Of a stretch of DNA of 16,220 nt, positions 5,241 through 13,021 are shown in pieces. A model generated the notes under the pieces. The model searched no databases, was not told where the DNA came from, and worked only from the letters and a program-made list of their open reading frames with translations. The DNA comes from JBGFRR01 sp041695045. Its GTDB lineage: Bacteria > Bacteroidota > Ignavibacteria > UBA10030. The stretch's first letter is position 1. Each line of letters opens with the position of its first letter. The stretch spans positions 1 to 16,220 of the forward strand of contig JBGFRR010000146.1 of assembly GCA_041695045.1 (NCBI GenBank), in the 5' to 3' direction. Made by a program: the position numbers and the translations under genes.

Positions 5241-5831
5241 GTGAAAAAGTCAAACTACATGAACGCCGTCAAAACATACTTTACGGGCATCTGGAAGGGC
5301 ATCTTCACAGCCATGATCGGCATGAAGACGACCATCCGCCACCTCTTCACGCCGGCGGTCACCATCCAGTATCCCGATGTGAAGCTGAAACTCCCCGAGC
5401 GGGCGCGCAACAGGCTCTACGTCAACATCGACGACTGCATCGGCTGCGACCAGTGCTCGATGGCATGCCCGGTGGATTGCATCACCATTGAGACCATCAA
5501 ATCCACGCCCGATCAGGATCTCGGTGTCACATCAACCGGACACAAGAAGCGCCTCCACGTGCCGGTGTTCGACATCGACATTGCCAAGTGCTGCTACTGC
5601 GCCCTCTGCGTCTATCCGTGTCCGACCGAATGTATTGTCATGACGGATGTCTTCGAGTTTTCCGAGTTTGAACGACATAACCTGATCTACAACTACAGCC
5701 GGATGACCGAGGCGGAGATTGCCGAAGCGAGGGAGAAGCTGAAGAAAGCCGAGGAAGAGGCGGCGGCGAAGAAAGCAGCGGCCGCGGCAAAGGCGGCCGA
5801 GGCGAAACCGGAAGAAGGCTCCAGCACGTAA
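5241..5831 (+). CDS. nuoI: NADH-quinone oxidoreductase subunit I (2x[4Fe-4S]), 196 aa
   Basis: This is a peripheral-arm iron-sulphur subunit that carries the two clusters (N6a, N6b) feeding N2 in NuoB. Both ligand sets are intact: C66-x2-C69-x2-C72-x3-C76-P and C117-x2-C120-x2-C123-x3-C127-P. C80 and C131 are the usual extra cysteines after the CP motifs in this pattern. In an 11-subunit complex NuoI is a plausible entry point for ferredoxin electrons, as in photosynthetic NDH-1 (known for that complex, inferred here). The C-terminus (about residues 158-196) is a Lys/Glu/Ala-rich, probably helical or coiled tail that the core family lacks. The start is GTG 5241 or ATG 5259; neither has a convincing Shine-Dalgarno, and the GTG gives a complete first helix. 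Confidence 0.94.
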   Translation: MKKSNYMNAVKTYFTGIWKGIFTAMIGMKTTIRHLFTPAVTIQYPDVKLKLPERARNRLYVNIDDCIGCDQCSMACPVDCITIETIKSTPDQDLGVTSTGHKKRLHVPVFDIDIAKCCYCALCVYPCPTECIVMTDVFEFSEFERHNLIYNYSRMTEAEIAEAREKLKKAEEEAAAKKAAAAAKAAEAKPEEGSST

Positions 5832-5843
5832 CACAAAACGACT

Positions 5844-6347
5844 ATGGATTTCTTTACGATCGTCTTCTACTTCTTTGCAGCGCTGACGTTGGCGACGGCG
5901 GGAATCGTGGTATTCTCGCGCAACATTGTCCACGCGGCATTCGCCCTGCTGTTTACATTCTCGGGTGTAGCGGGGCTCTACGTGCTGTTGATGGCGGACT
6001 TCATCGCCATCACGCAAATGCTCATCTACGTCGGCGGCATCTTGGTGCTGATTCTGTTCGGCGTGATGTTGACCAACCGGCAGATCAGTGTGGACATCAA
6101 GACGGGAACGATCCAGACGCTGCCCGGTGTGCTGCTTGCATCGGCGCTGGCAGGGACGCTCGTGGGAATGTTCTGGACAACCGACTGGAAGACCGGCGCC
6201 GAGTTTACTGACAAGAGTGGAACAGCGGCAGAATTAGGTACCATGTTGCTGACAACGTACGTGCTGCCGTTTGAGATTGCATCCGTCATCCTCCTCGTTG
6301 CGCTCATCGGCGCGGCGATGATCGCGCGACGCGAAAAGAATGTGTAA
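5844..6347 (+). CDS. nuoJ: NADH-quinone oxidoreductase subunit J, 167 aa
   Basis: This is a membrane-arm subunit with five hydrophobic helices. Helix 3 contains the conserved IYVGGILVLILFGVML segment (61-76), with Tyr62 in the region that forms a pi-bulge and couples redox state to proton transfer in known structures. The N-terminus (FARNIVHAAFALLFTF-like, here SRNIVHAAFALL) is also typical. The length is close to the bacterial norm. Start ATG at 5844, 12 bases after nuoI, with no Shine-Dalgarno. Its stop is followed by a stable hairpin before nuoK. Confidence 0.95.
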   Translation: MDFFTIVFYFFAALTLATAGIVVFSRNIVHAAFALLFTFSGVAGLYVLLMADFIAITQMLIYVGGILVLILFGVMLTNRQISVDIKTGTIQTLPGVLLASALAGTLVGMFWTTDWKTGAEFTDKSGTAAELGTMLLTTYVLPFEIASVILLVALIGAAMIARREKNV

Positions 6348-6349
6348 CA

Positions 6350-6383
6350 CACTCCACCTGCCCGTCGCCGTCGGGCCGGAGTG
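6350..6383 (+). other. Stable hairpin between nuoJ and nuoK
   Basis: CACTCC (6350-6355) pairs with GGAGTG (6378-6383). Inside it, GCCCG (6360-6364) pairs with CGGGC (6372-6376) around a seven-base loop. There is no T-run, so it is not a standard terminator. It begins three bases after the nuoJ stop. It could act as an mRNA stability or processing element within the operon. Confidence 0.5.
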
Positions 6384-6407
6384 ATTGACGATCCAACCAA
6401 AAACCGT

Positions 6408-6731
6408 ATGACCGAATCGTTCTTACAGCCCGGATTGACCCATTTTCTGATCCTGAGCGCGATCCTCTTTTCGCTCGGCATCTACGCCGTCCTCACGCGC
6501 CGGAACGCCATCATGGTGCTGATGGGGATCGAGCTGGTGCTGAACGCGTCCAACATCAACTTTCTCGCGTTCTCGCGCTACACCACCGGTACGCTCGACG
6601 GCCATGTGATTGCTGTGTTCGTCATCATCTTAGCCGCCGCCGAAGCCGCCATCGCTCTGGCGATCGTGCTGAACATTTATCAGAACTTCAACACCGTCAA
6701 CGTTGACGAGATCAACCGGCTGCGGGATTAA
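6408..6731 (+). CDS. nuoK: NADH-quinone oxidoreductase subunit K, 107 aa
   Basis: This is a small Mrp-related membrane subunit with three helices that forms part of the fourth proton path. The two key buried glutamates are present: E42 in LMGIELVLNASNINF and E79 in AAAEAAIALAIVL (E36 and E72 in Escherichia coli). The family N-terminus GLTHFLILSAILFSLGIYAVLTRRNA (residues 9 to 34) is complete. The ATG at 6408 is chosen because it gives the normal length. The in-frame GTG at 6381 would add nine residues and lies inside the hairpin at 6350-6383. No Shine-Dalgarno precedes the ATG. nuoL follows 21 bases after the stop. Confidence 0.95.
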   Translation: MTESFLQPGLTHFLILSAILFSLGIYAVLTRRNAIMVLMGIELVLNASNINFLAFSRYTTGTLDGHVIAVFVIILAAAEAAIALAIVLNIYQNFNTVNVDEINRLRD

Positions 6732-6752
6732 CGCCCTGCCGTCGAACCGCTT

Positions 6753-9008
6753 ATGTCGCACGAAACGATTCTCACGCTGACACTCGCGACGCTGCTGCTA
6801 CCGCTGCTCGGCTTCGTCGTGCTGATCTTCTTCAACAAGCGCCTGCCGCGTCAGGGCGACTGGCTTGGCACCTCTATCGTCTTCGCCGCGCTTGGTCTGT
6901 CCATTCTCATTTTCTTCAGCAAGCTCACGCAGCACACGGACGCGACGATTCAAGGCGTGTTCCAGTGGGTTCACTTCGGCAATGTTCCCGGCATCGGTCC
7001 GCTCTCCATCCATCTCGGCATCATGGTGGATAACCTCGTTGCCGTTATGCTTGTGGTGGTCAACCTCGTCAGTGCGCTCGTGCATCTCTTTTCCATCGGC
7101 TACATGCACGGCGATGTCCGCTACGGCCGTTACTTCGCCTACCTCGGCATGTTCACCTTTTCGATGCTCGGCATCGTCGTCACAAACAACTTCTTCTTGA
7201 TGTATGTGTTCTGGGAGCTGGTGGGATTGAGTTCCTATCTGCTCATCGGGCACTGGTTTGAGAAGAAGTCCGCATCGGACGCGGCGAAGAAGGCGTTCAT
7301 TGTGAACCGCGTGGGCGATATTGGAATGTTCATCGGTATCATGATTATCTACGCGACGTTCCAAACGTTCACGTTCGATGCGGTCTTTTCCGGTATGCAA
7401 GCGGGGCAGATTCCGCTCGGCAGTCAGGCGTGGCTGACCGCGGCCGGCGTGCTGATCTTCCTGGGCGCTGTGGGCAAGTCGGCGCAGTTCCCGTTACACG
7501 TCTGGTTGCCCGATGCGATGGAAGGTCCCACGCCCGTCAGCGCATTGATCCATGCCGCAACGATGGTCGCGGCGGGTGTGTATCTTGTTGCTCGCACGTT
7601 TGCGATGATGACCGCCGATGCGCTGATGGTCATCGCGTACGTCGGTGCGATCACGGCGTTGATTGCAGCGACGATTGCGATTGCACAGAACGACATCAAA
7701 AAAGTTCTCGCCTACTCGACGGTGAGTCAGTTGGGCTATATGGTGATGGCGCTCGGTGTGGGCGCGTTCACGGCGGGATTTTTCCATCTCGTGACGCACG
7801 CGATGTTCAAGGCCGGACTTTTCCTCGGCTCCGGCTCTGTCATTCACGCGATGCACCACGCGCTGCATAACAACCACTACACCGACCCGCAAGATATCCG
7901 CAACATGGGCGGGCTGAAGTCCAAGATGCCGGTTACATTCTGGACGTTCCTCATCTACACGCTGGCTATTTCCGGAGTGCCGCTCACGTCCGGCTTCCTC
8001 AGCAAAGACGCAATCCTTGCCGGCACGTTGGCGTACGGCAATCTCACCGGCCACTATCTTATTCCTCTTGTCGGGTTCTTCGTTGCCGGCCTGACGGCGT
8101 TCTACATGTTCCGGCTCGTGATTCTGACGTTCCTCGGTGAGCATAAGGATACGCATCGGCTTGAGAGCATCCACGAGTCGCCGCGTGTGATGACGATTCC
8201 GCTGATCGTGTTTGCTGTTCTATCCTTCTTCGCGTTCTACAGTTTCAATCCGTTCGGAGCATCGTCAGGATGGTTTTATGACGTTATTCAACGGCCGGCG
8301 TCGGTGGTGCCGGAAACTGTTGCGGCCGCGGGCGTTGCGGAATTCAATGAGGCTGTACACGGCGCGCACACGCCGGCGATGATGCTGTCGCTGCTCGTTG
8401 CCGGACTCGGCATCCTCATTGCGTTCGCAACCTACTACGGGAAGAAGATTGATGCCGATGCGGTCGCGGCGAAGTTAGCGCCCGTGCATCGGTTCCTTGA
8501 GAACAAGTGGTACTTCGACGAGCTGTACGAAGCGACCGCCGTGCGCGCAGCGGTGGCGTTAGCTAACGCCTATCGCTGGTTTGACAACAGCGTGATCGAC
8601 GGCATCGTGAACGGCACTGCGAGCTGGACGCGTGCAGTGACGTTGGGCGTGCGGGGGAATTGGGAAGAAGGGAAGGTCGGTGCAATCGTGTACCTTGCAG
8701 TGGTCGGCGTGGTGTCGGTCTATGCCGGCGTCGTGACCGGCATGGCAATCTGGCCGGCAGAGGTGACGGTGTGGTCGGCGGTGTGGCACGGCGTGCTAGC
8801 ACTCAGTGTAGCCGGGTTGGCGTTCTTCATGTTCTACGCAGGGGCCGGCGGATTCGACAACCGCATCGTCGATGGACTGGTGAACGCGACGGCGTATGCC
8901 GCCGGTTTCTTCGGACTGTTGACTCGCCGCGTCCAAACCGGCAAAGTACAAACATACATTGCGTTCGTGCTGTTGGGTGTGATGGTGTTCTTCTTGTGGT
9001 TCCGATAA
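6753..9008 (+). CDS. nuoL: NADH-quinone oxidoreductase subunit L, extended, 751 aa
   Basis: This is the distal antiporter-like proton channel with the long lateral helix. Core motifs are present: FWELVGLSSYLLIG with Glu155, and GKSAQFPLHVWLPDAMEGPT with Lys242, the counterparts of Glu144 and Lys229 of Escherichia coli NuoL. The usual C-terminal region with NKWYFDELY is also there. At 751 residues it is much longer than the Escherichia coli protein (613). The C-terminal third contains the motif FDN-x-(V/I)-(I/V)-DG-(I/L)-VN-x-TA twice, at 610 and 701, each followed by a segment with hydrophobic stretches. This suggests a duplicated terminal module. Start ATG 6753 has no Shine-Dalgarno. nuoM begins 21 bases after the stop. 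Confidence 0.96.
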   Translation: MSHETILTLTLATLLLPLLGFVVLIFFNKRLPRQGDWLGTSIVFAALGLSILIFFSKLTQHTDATIQGVFQWVHFGNVPGIGPLSIHLGIMVDNLVAVMLVVVNLVSALVHLFSIGYMHGDVRYGRYFAYLGMFTFSMLGIVVTNNFFLMYVFWELVGLSSYLLIGHWFEKKSASDAAKKAFIVNRVGDIGMFIGIMIIYATFQTFTFDAVFSGMQAGQIPLGSQAWLTAAGVLIFLGAVGKSAQFPLHVWLPDAMEGPTPVSALIHAATMVAAGVYLVARTFAMMTADALMVIAYVGAITALIAATIAIAQNDIKKVLAYSTVSQLGYMVMALGVGAFTAGFFHLVTHAMFKAGLFLGSGSVIHAMHHALHNNHYTDPQDIRNMGGLKSKMPVTFWTFLIYTLAISGVPLTSGFLSKDAILAGTLAYGNLTGHYLIPLVGFFVAGLTAFYMFRLVILTFLGEHKDTHRLESIHESPRVMTIPLIVFAVLSFFAFYSFNPFGASSGWFYDVIQRPASVVPETVAAAGVAEFNEAVHGAHTPAMMLSLLVAGLGILIAFATYYGKKIDADAVAAKLAPVHRFLENKWYFDELYEATAVRAAVALANAYRWFDNSVIDGIVNGTASWTRAVTLGVRGNWEEGKVGAIVYLAVVGVVSVYAGVVTGMAIWPAEVTVWSAVWHGVLALSVAGLAFFMFYAGAGGFDNRIVDGLVNATAYAAGFFGLLTRRVQTGKVQTYIAFVLLGVMVFFLWFR

Positions 9009-9029
9009 ACAGGTTTGAACGGAGGATCA

Positions 9030-10619
9030 ATGGAATTTTTGGGAATCGGCGTGCTCACATGGATCACCTTCCTGCCAATCCTCGGCATGGTGATCGTCCT
9101 CGCTTTGCCGAAAGAGAACGAGAACCTGATGAAGTGGGTCGCCCTCGGTGCAACATCCATCCAGATGCTGTTGGCGATGATGATCTACTTCTCGTTCAAT
9201 CAGGGCATGGCGGGCATCAACACGGCCGAGGGGATGCAGTTTGTCGAGCGGGCAACATGGATCGATGTCGAAGGCGTCGCATGGTTCGGCCGCATCCACA
9301 TCGAATACTTCCTCGGCATCGACGGACTGAGCGTTACGATGGTGCTCTTGACGGCCCTCATCTGTTTCGTCGGCGTGATTGCCTCGTGGAACATCGAAAA
9401 GGCGATGAAAGGCTACCTCGCCATGTATCTGCTGCTCGATACTGGCATGATGGGTGTGTTTGTGGCGCTCGACTTCTTCCTCTTCTTCGTGTTCTGGGAA
9501 GTCATGCTGCTGCCGATGTACTTCCTCATTGGTATCTGGGGTGGACCGCGACGCGAGTATGCGGCGATCAAGTTCTTCCTCTACACATTGCTCGGCGGTA
9601 TCCTCATGCTGTTAGCGATGATCGCACTGTTCTTCAGCGTCAGCATCCTCGACCCCGGCACCGGCGAGAAGATGCACACCTTCAACATGTTGGCGATGAT
9701 GGACCCGGCGAACTATGAACCGGGCTCGTTGCTTGCAGGGGCGGGAACCTACTGGCGTTACCTTGCCTACATTGCGCTCTTCATCGGTTTTGCTATCAAG
9801 GTGCCGATGTTTCCGTTCCACACCTGGTTGCCCGATGCGCACGTCGAAGCGCCGACGGCCATCAGCGTCATTCTGGCCGGTGTGCTGTTGAAGATGGGGA
9901 CCTACGGCATGCTGCGCGTCAACTACGCGATGTTCCCCGAAATTGCCGCCGATACCGCATGGTATCTCGCCATCTTCGCGTTCATCAACATCGTCTACGG
10001 CGCGCTGTGTGCAATGGCGCAGAAGGATTTCAAGAAGCTGATCGCCTACTCGAGTATCAGCCACATGGGCGTGGTGCTGTTGGGGATGGCGGCGATGAAC
10101 ACGCAGGGCATGGTGGGGGCGGTGTTCCAGATGTTCAACCACGGCACGATTACTGCGATGCTCTTCTTGATCGTCGGCGTGCTGTATGACCGCGCACACA
10201 CGCGCGACCTTGACGCGTTCGGGGGCCTTGCTCTGACCATGCCGAGGTACACCGGCATTATGACCGTGGCGTTCTTCGCGGCTCTCGGCTTGCCCGGATT
10301 GAGCGGCTTTATCTCAGAAGCCTTCTCGTTTCTCGGCGCGTTCCAGACGTTCCGCTCTATCACCATCGCATCCACGCTCGGCATCGTGCTGACGGCGGCA
10401 TACATGCTCTGGACGCTACAGCGTGTCTTCCTCGGCCAGGTCAACGAAAAGTGGGCAAGTCTGCCGGATATCAACGGGCGTGAGTTAGCTTCGCTTGTTC
10501 CGTTAGCCGTTATCGTGATCACACTCGGCATTTATCCCTCCCTCGTGCTCGACTTGTTGACGACGTCGCTCAACCATCTCGTTGACATAGTGAACCAGAG
10601 CGTGTCGATAGTGCCATAG
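9030..10619 (+). CDS. nuoM: NADH-quinone oxidoreductase subunit M, 529 aa
   Basis: This is an antiporter-like proton-pumping membrane subunit with about 14 helices. Key residues are Glu157 in VFWEVMLLPMYFLIG and Lys257 in IKVPMFPFHTWLPDAHVEAPT, which match the Glu144/Lys234 pair of Escherichia coli NuoM. The quinone-oxidoreductase segment KLIAYSSISHMGVVLLG and the C-terminal GLPGLSGFISEAFSFLG are intact. The ATG at 9030 is chosen over an in-frame TTG at 9015: GGAGG lies at 9021-9025, making this one of the few operon genes with a strong ribosome-binding site. A non-conserved loop of roughly 40 residues (about 207-245) separates two helices in the middle of the protein. nuoN begins 32 bases after the stop. 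Confidence 0.96.
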   Translation: MEFLGIGVLTWITFLPILGMVIVLALPKENENLMKWVALGATSIQMLLAMMIYFSFNQGMAGINTAEGMQFVERATWIDVEGVAWFGRIHIEYFLGIDGLSVTMVLLTALICFVGVIASWNIEKAMKGYLAMYLLLDTGMMGVFVALDFFLFFVFWEVMLLPMYFLIGIWGGPRREYAAIKFFLYTLLGGILMLLAMIALFFSVSILDPGTGEKMHTFNMLAMMDPANYEPGSLLAGAGTYWRYLAYIALFIGFAIKVPMFPFHTWLPDAHVEAPTAISVILAGVLLKMGTYGMLRVNYAMFPEIAADTAWYLAIFAFINIVYGALCAMAQKDFKKLIAYSSISHMGVVLLGMAAMNTQGMVGAVFQMFNHGTITAMLFLIVGVLYDRAHTRDLDAFGGLALTMPRYTGIMTVAFFAALGLPGLSGFISEAFSFLGAFQTFRSITIASTLGIVLTAAYMLWTLQRVFLGQVNEKWASLPDINGRELASLVPLAVIVITLGIYPSLVLDLLTTSLNHLVDIVNQSVSIVP

Positions 10620-10651
10620 CGGTCTGAACCTATGTTCATGCTCGAAGCCTC

Positions 10652-12148
10652 ATGATCGAACAAATCCTCGCAAGTCTTCAAAGTTTTCTGCCCGAAGCGA
10701 CACTCATCGTCACGATCTGTGTCGCGATTCTCACAAGTCTCGTCGCTCGCCGCATGCCGCAGGTCGTTGCTGTGGTCGCGCTGGTGGGATTGCTCTCGGC
10801 TCTTGCTTTTGTCTGGGCGCAGTATGGGGCATCCAATCCGGTGTTCTTCGGCATGGTGGTCGTTGACCCGTTCTCCAGCTTCTTTAAGCTCCTCATCGGT
10901 GTTACGACGCTCGTCATCATCGTTATGTCGTCCTTCTCGTCGGAGGTGCAGTCGGCAGAACGCCGGAGCGGAGAGTATTACGCTCTTTTGCTGGCGATGA
11001 CGTTGGGGATGTTCCTCATGGCCGGCGCAACAAACCTGTTGATGATGATTCTTGCTCTCGAGCTCACCAGCCTTACCTCGTACATCCTCGCCGGGTACAC
11101 GCGGGAAGCAAAGGATTCGAGCGAGGCCTCGCTCAAGTACATTCTCTACGGAGCACTTTCGACGGGATTGATGCTCTACGGGGTTTCGATCATCTACGGT
11201 TTGACGGGGGCGACGGACATGTATGGGATCAACCAGGCGCTTGCCTCACAAGAGGTGAACTACATTGCACTCCTCATTGCGAGCGTGCTCATCATTGCAG
11301 GATTCGGCTACAAGATTTCTGCCGTGCCGTTTCACTTCTGGACGCCGGATGTGTATGAAGGCGCGCCGATTACGATCACGGCGTTTCTTTCGGTGGCATC
11401 GAAGGCGGCAGGTTTCGCGATGATGATTCGGTTTTTCAAAGTGTCGTTTATCGACACAGCGATTGTCGGGTTGCCGGCCGGAATGTGGTCGTCGCTGTAT
11501 GGGTTCGAGTGGAACAATCTGTTAGCTATTCTTTCCGTCTTGACAATGACACTCGGCAATCTCGTCGCCATTTGGCAGAACAATCTGAAGCGACTGTTGG
11601 CGTATTCGAGCATCGCCCACGCGGGCTATATGCTGATGGGCGTTGTGGTGCTGAGCGACAAGGGCGTTGCTGCGGTTCTCATCTATTTTATCGTGTATCT
11701 GTTCATGAATCTCGGCGCGTTCTATGCCGTGATGCTCGTTGCCAACAAGCTCGGCAGCGAGGATATCGACTCGTACAAAGGCTTAGGATACCGGTCGCCG
11801 CTCATAGGCGTGGCGGTCGTCGTGTTCTTTGTTTCGCTCGCGGGTATTCCACCGACGGCCGGGTTTATCGGGAAGCTCTACCTCTTTGCCGCATTGTTGG
11901 ATGCGCGGTGGATCGGGCTTGCCGTCGTTGGGGCACTGAACAGTGTGGTCTCGTTGTATTACTACGTGCGTGTCGTGCGGAACATGTTCCTGCGCGATCC
12001 AGAGGGGGAGACATCACTGGTCGCGCTTCCGCTTCCGCAAACCGTGGTGCTGTTCGCGCTGTTAATTCCAACAGTGCTCTTCGGATTGTATTTTAGTCCC
12101 ATCGTCGAGCTTGCAAACGCTTCGGTGTCGATGTTCGGCCTCCCGTAA
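10652..12148 (+). CDS. nuoN: NADH-quinone oxidoreductase subunit N, 498 aa
   Basis: This is the third antiporter-like subunit, next to NuoK in the membrane arm, with about 14 helices. Glu137 in LALELTSLTSYILAG and Lys221 in FGYKISAVPFHFWTPDVYEGAP correspond to Glu133 and Lys217 of Escherichia coli NuoN. The segments LLAYSSIAHAGYMLMG and LAGIPPTAGFIGKLYLF are further family hallmarks. The length is normal and there is no disruption. It is the last gene of the operon; a terminator hairpin starts 28 bases after the stop. The start at 10652 has no clear Shine-Dalgarno; an ATG at 10632 is in another frame. Confidence 0.96.
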   Translation: MIEQILASLQSFLPEATLIVTICVAILTSLVARRMPQVVAVVALVGLLSALAFVWAQYGASNPVFFGMVVVDPFSSFFKLLIGVTTLVIIVMSSFSSEVQSAERRSGEYYALLLAMTLGMFLMAGATNLLMMILALELTSLTSYILAGYTREAKDSSEASLKYILYGALSTGLMLYGVSIIYGLTGATDMYGINQALASQEVNYIALLIASVLIIAGFGYKISAVPFHFWTPDVYEGAPITITAFLSVASKAAGFAMMIRFFKVSFIDTAIVGLPAGMWSSLYGFEWNNLLAILSVLTMTLGNLVAIWQNNLKRLLAYSSIAHAGYMLMGVVVLSDKGVAAVLIYFIVYLFMNLGAFYAVMLVANKLGSEDIDSYKGLGYRSPLIGVAVVVFFVSLAGIPPTAGFIGKLYLFAALLDARWIGLAVVGALNSVVSLYYYVRVVRNMFLRDPEGETSLVALPLPQTVVLFALLIPTVLFGLYFSPIVELANASVSMFGLP

Positions 12149-12175
12149 CGTTTCGCGTTCCGTGCGCTGTGTTGA

Positions 12176-12203
12176 GCCCTCCCCCTGCACGGAGGGCTTT
12201 TGC
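12176..12203 (+). terminator. Rho-independent terminator of the nuo operon
   Basis: GCCCTCC (12176-12182) pairs with GGAGGGC (12191-12197) around an eight-base loop, followed by TTTTGCC. On the opposite strand no T-run follows the stem, so it would not efficiently terminate coaX, which converges on it. Confidence 0.75.
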
Positions 12204-12232
12204 CTCTGGGGGAAGCATGGTCATTCTCTACG

Positions 12233-13015
12233 TCATTGTGACTTCGTTCGCTCATAAATCAGCCGTACACCATCCAGCACGAGCGACGGCTCGCACGCAT
12301 CGATCAGCTTCGAATGCTGTGCCATGATGCCGGAGAACCCGCCGGTCGCAATCACTTTTGCTTTCTTCGCTTCTCGTCCTTCGACCTCGCGCTGCAAGCG
12401 GCCAATCATTCCCTCCAGCGCATCCAGGGCGCCGAACAAAATTCCCGCCTGCATGCTTCCCACCGTATCCGTGCCGATGATTTTTTTTGGGAAGTGAAGC
12501 TCGACCTTCGGAAGCTTTGCCGCGCGACGATGAAGATCCGCCGCCGCGGTTTCAATCCCCGGGGCAATAACTCCGCCTAAGTAATCTCCGTTCGATGCGA
12601 CAACATCGTATGCCGTCGCCGTTCCGAAGTCGACGATGATCAGCGGTCCGCCGTATTTGGCAAAGCCCGCCACCGCGTTGCAGAGTCGGTCTGCACCCAC
12701 GGCGGATGGGTCATCGTAATGGATCCTCATGCCCAGCGGAATCGATGCGTCGATAACGACGGGCTCTGCGCCGGCAAATTTCTTTGCCATCGTAACGGCG
12801 ATGTCGGTGAGGTTTGGGACGACGGACGAAATCCCCACGCCGGTTACATCCTTGAAGCCAAAACCGCGGCTCTCCAGAAAGATTTTAATTTGCACCCCCA
12901 GCTCATCCTCAGTGCGGTGAAGATTGCTCGTCATGCGCCAATCCGCGGCCAGCGTGGAATCGTTGTAGAGGCCAAGGACGGTGTGCGTGTTGCCGATATC
13001 GAGCGCGAGGAGCAT
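12233..13015 (-). CDS. coaX: Type III pantothenate kinase, 260 aa
   Basis: CoaX phosphorylates pantothenate, the first committed step of coenzyme A synthesis in the cytoplasm; type III enzymes need a monovalent cation and are not inhibited by CoA. Family motifs are intact: the ATPase-type DIGNTHT (6-12), GADR (107-110) with the catalytic Asp108, DFGTATAYD (129-137) and the GTDTVGSMQAG segment (181-191). Length is normal. The ATG start lies six bases downstream of the birA stop, so the two form an operon, an arrangement that is common in bacteria. No terminator with a T-run was found downstream on its strand. Confidence 0.96.
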   Translation of the reverse strand: MLLALDIGNTHTVLGLYNDSTLAADWRMTSNLHRTEDELGVQIKIFLESRGFGFKDVTGVGISSVVPNLTDIAVTMAKKFAGAEPVVIDASIPLGMRIHYDDPSAVGADRLCNAVAGFAKYGGPLIIVDFGTATAYDVVASNGDYLGGVIAPGIETAAADLHRRAAKLPKVELHFPKKIIGTDTVGSMQAGILFGALDALEGMIGRLQREVEGREAKKAKVIATGGFSGIMAQHSKLIDACEPSLVLDGVRLIYERTKSQ

Positions 13016-13021
13016 GGGTGG

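Noticed and set aside
6381..6407. GTG start for nuoK
   Set aside because: It lies within the 6350-6383 hairpin and adds nine residues that are not typical of NuoK.
8660..9718. 352-residue plus-strand frame across nuoL and nuoM
   Set aside because: It overlaps the end of nuoL and start of nuoM in another frame and is Arg/His-rich with no domain.
12314..12580. Small plus-strand frame inside coaX
   Set aside because: It is antisense to an intact pantothenate kinase gene and has no supporting motif or start signal.
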